A stretch of DNA of 5,940 bases from Deltaproteobacteria bacterium (lineage in GTDB: Bacteria > Desulfobacterota > Desulfobacteria > Desulfobacterales > ETH-SRB1). The DNA is taken from positions 1-5,940 of the forward strand of contig JAUWQK010000096.1 of the NCBI GenBank assembly GCA_030611115.1, in the 5' to 3' direction. Under the pieces are notes generated by a model. That model was given only the letters and a program-made list of their open reading frames with translations, was not told where the DNA came from and did no database searches. A program made the translations under genes and the position numbers. Numbering within the stretch: the stretch's first letter is position 1; every line of letters starts with the position of its first letter. Of this stretch, positions 5,809 to 5,940 are shown in pieces.

Positions 5809-5940
5809 GTCTTTTTCTTTCGCCTTCCCCCGGCACGCTGTCGCTTGCTGGTTTTTCTTTTTAATTTCGCGAACAGGTCTTCTTTTGGAGCCAGTACCTC
5901 CTGCCAGCCGTCAAGCCGGCCAAGGATGCTGCTTGCCTCC
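5805..5940 (-). CDS. C-terminal end of a HipB-like antitoxin (partial, runs off the window)
   Basis: A minus-strand frame is open from the window edge to a TGA at 5807-5805, giving the last 44 residues. They begin EASSILGRLDGWQEVLAPKE and end in a strongly basic tail (KLKRKTSKRQ, then GGRRKKKT). The stop overlaps the hipA-like start in an ATGA junction, typical of an antitoxin-toxin operon. A C-terminus of the pattern GRLDGW...AP...LF.KLKRK..KRQRA followed by basic residues resembles the tails of XRE-family regulators encoded next to HipA proteins. The helix-turn-helix itself lies beyond the edge, so the assignment rests on position, overlap and tail style. It would bind the operon promoter and neutralise the kinase. 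Confidence 0.7.
   Translation of the reverse strand, partial: EASSILGRLDGWQEVLAPKEDLFAKLKRKTSKRQRAGGRRKKKT

Overview
This looks like chromosomal DNA of a Gram-negative bacterium. The genes up to about position 4200 are AT-rich. The mix of a cyclopropane fatty acid synthase, several universal stress proteins, and many small repeats made of TTGAAAC-like and CTGAAG-like units resembles Desulfobacterota (the former Deltaproteobacteria). That placement is a low-confidence impression, because no rRNA or other marker gene is present.

Left half (1-4215), stress and membrane block. A complete cyclopropane-fatty-acyl-phospholipid synthase (136-1341, +) is followed by a single-domain universal stress protein (1532-1978, +) and a secreted or periplasmic protein of unknown function (2018-3214, +). 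A tandem two-domain universal stress protein converges on it from the minus strand (3232-4173), only 17 bases away. The first two genes were probably once tightly spaced; a small transposon-like element now lies between them.

Intergenic region 4174-4581. This holds the leader of the tandem stress protein gene and a second small palindromic element. That element carries a nested copy of the widespread CGTCATTCCCG...CGGGAATCCAG type of palindrome.

Right end (4582-5940, -). This is a GC-richer HipBA-type toxin-antitoxin operon. The HipA-like kinase is complete with its active-site motifs. It overlaps by an ATGA junction the C-terminal 44 codons of an upstream gene, presumably the HipB-like DNA-binding antitoxin, which runs off the window. 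The composition shift and the flanking mobile element suggest acquisition by transfer.

The best signal in the window is a pair of short non-autonomous elements (1322-1495, 174 bp; 4400-4543, 144 bp). Each has near-perfect terminal inverted repeats starting GTAACTNCTCA and a perfect 8-bp AT-rich target-site duplication (TAATAAAT and ATTATTTG). Ends starting GTAA with 8-bp duplications are the hallmark of IS66-family elements, so these look like two relatives of an IS66-mobilised MITE family. The first insertion rewrote the last codons of the cyclopropane synthase and split an ancestral operon. The second sits where it could contribute a -35 box to a promoter for the tandem stress protein. I see no CRISPR array, tRNA, rRNA or convincing intrinsic terminator.
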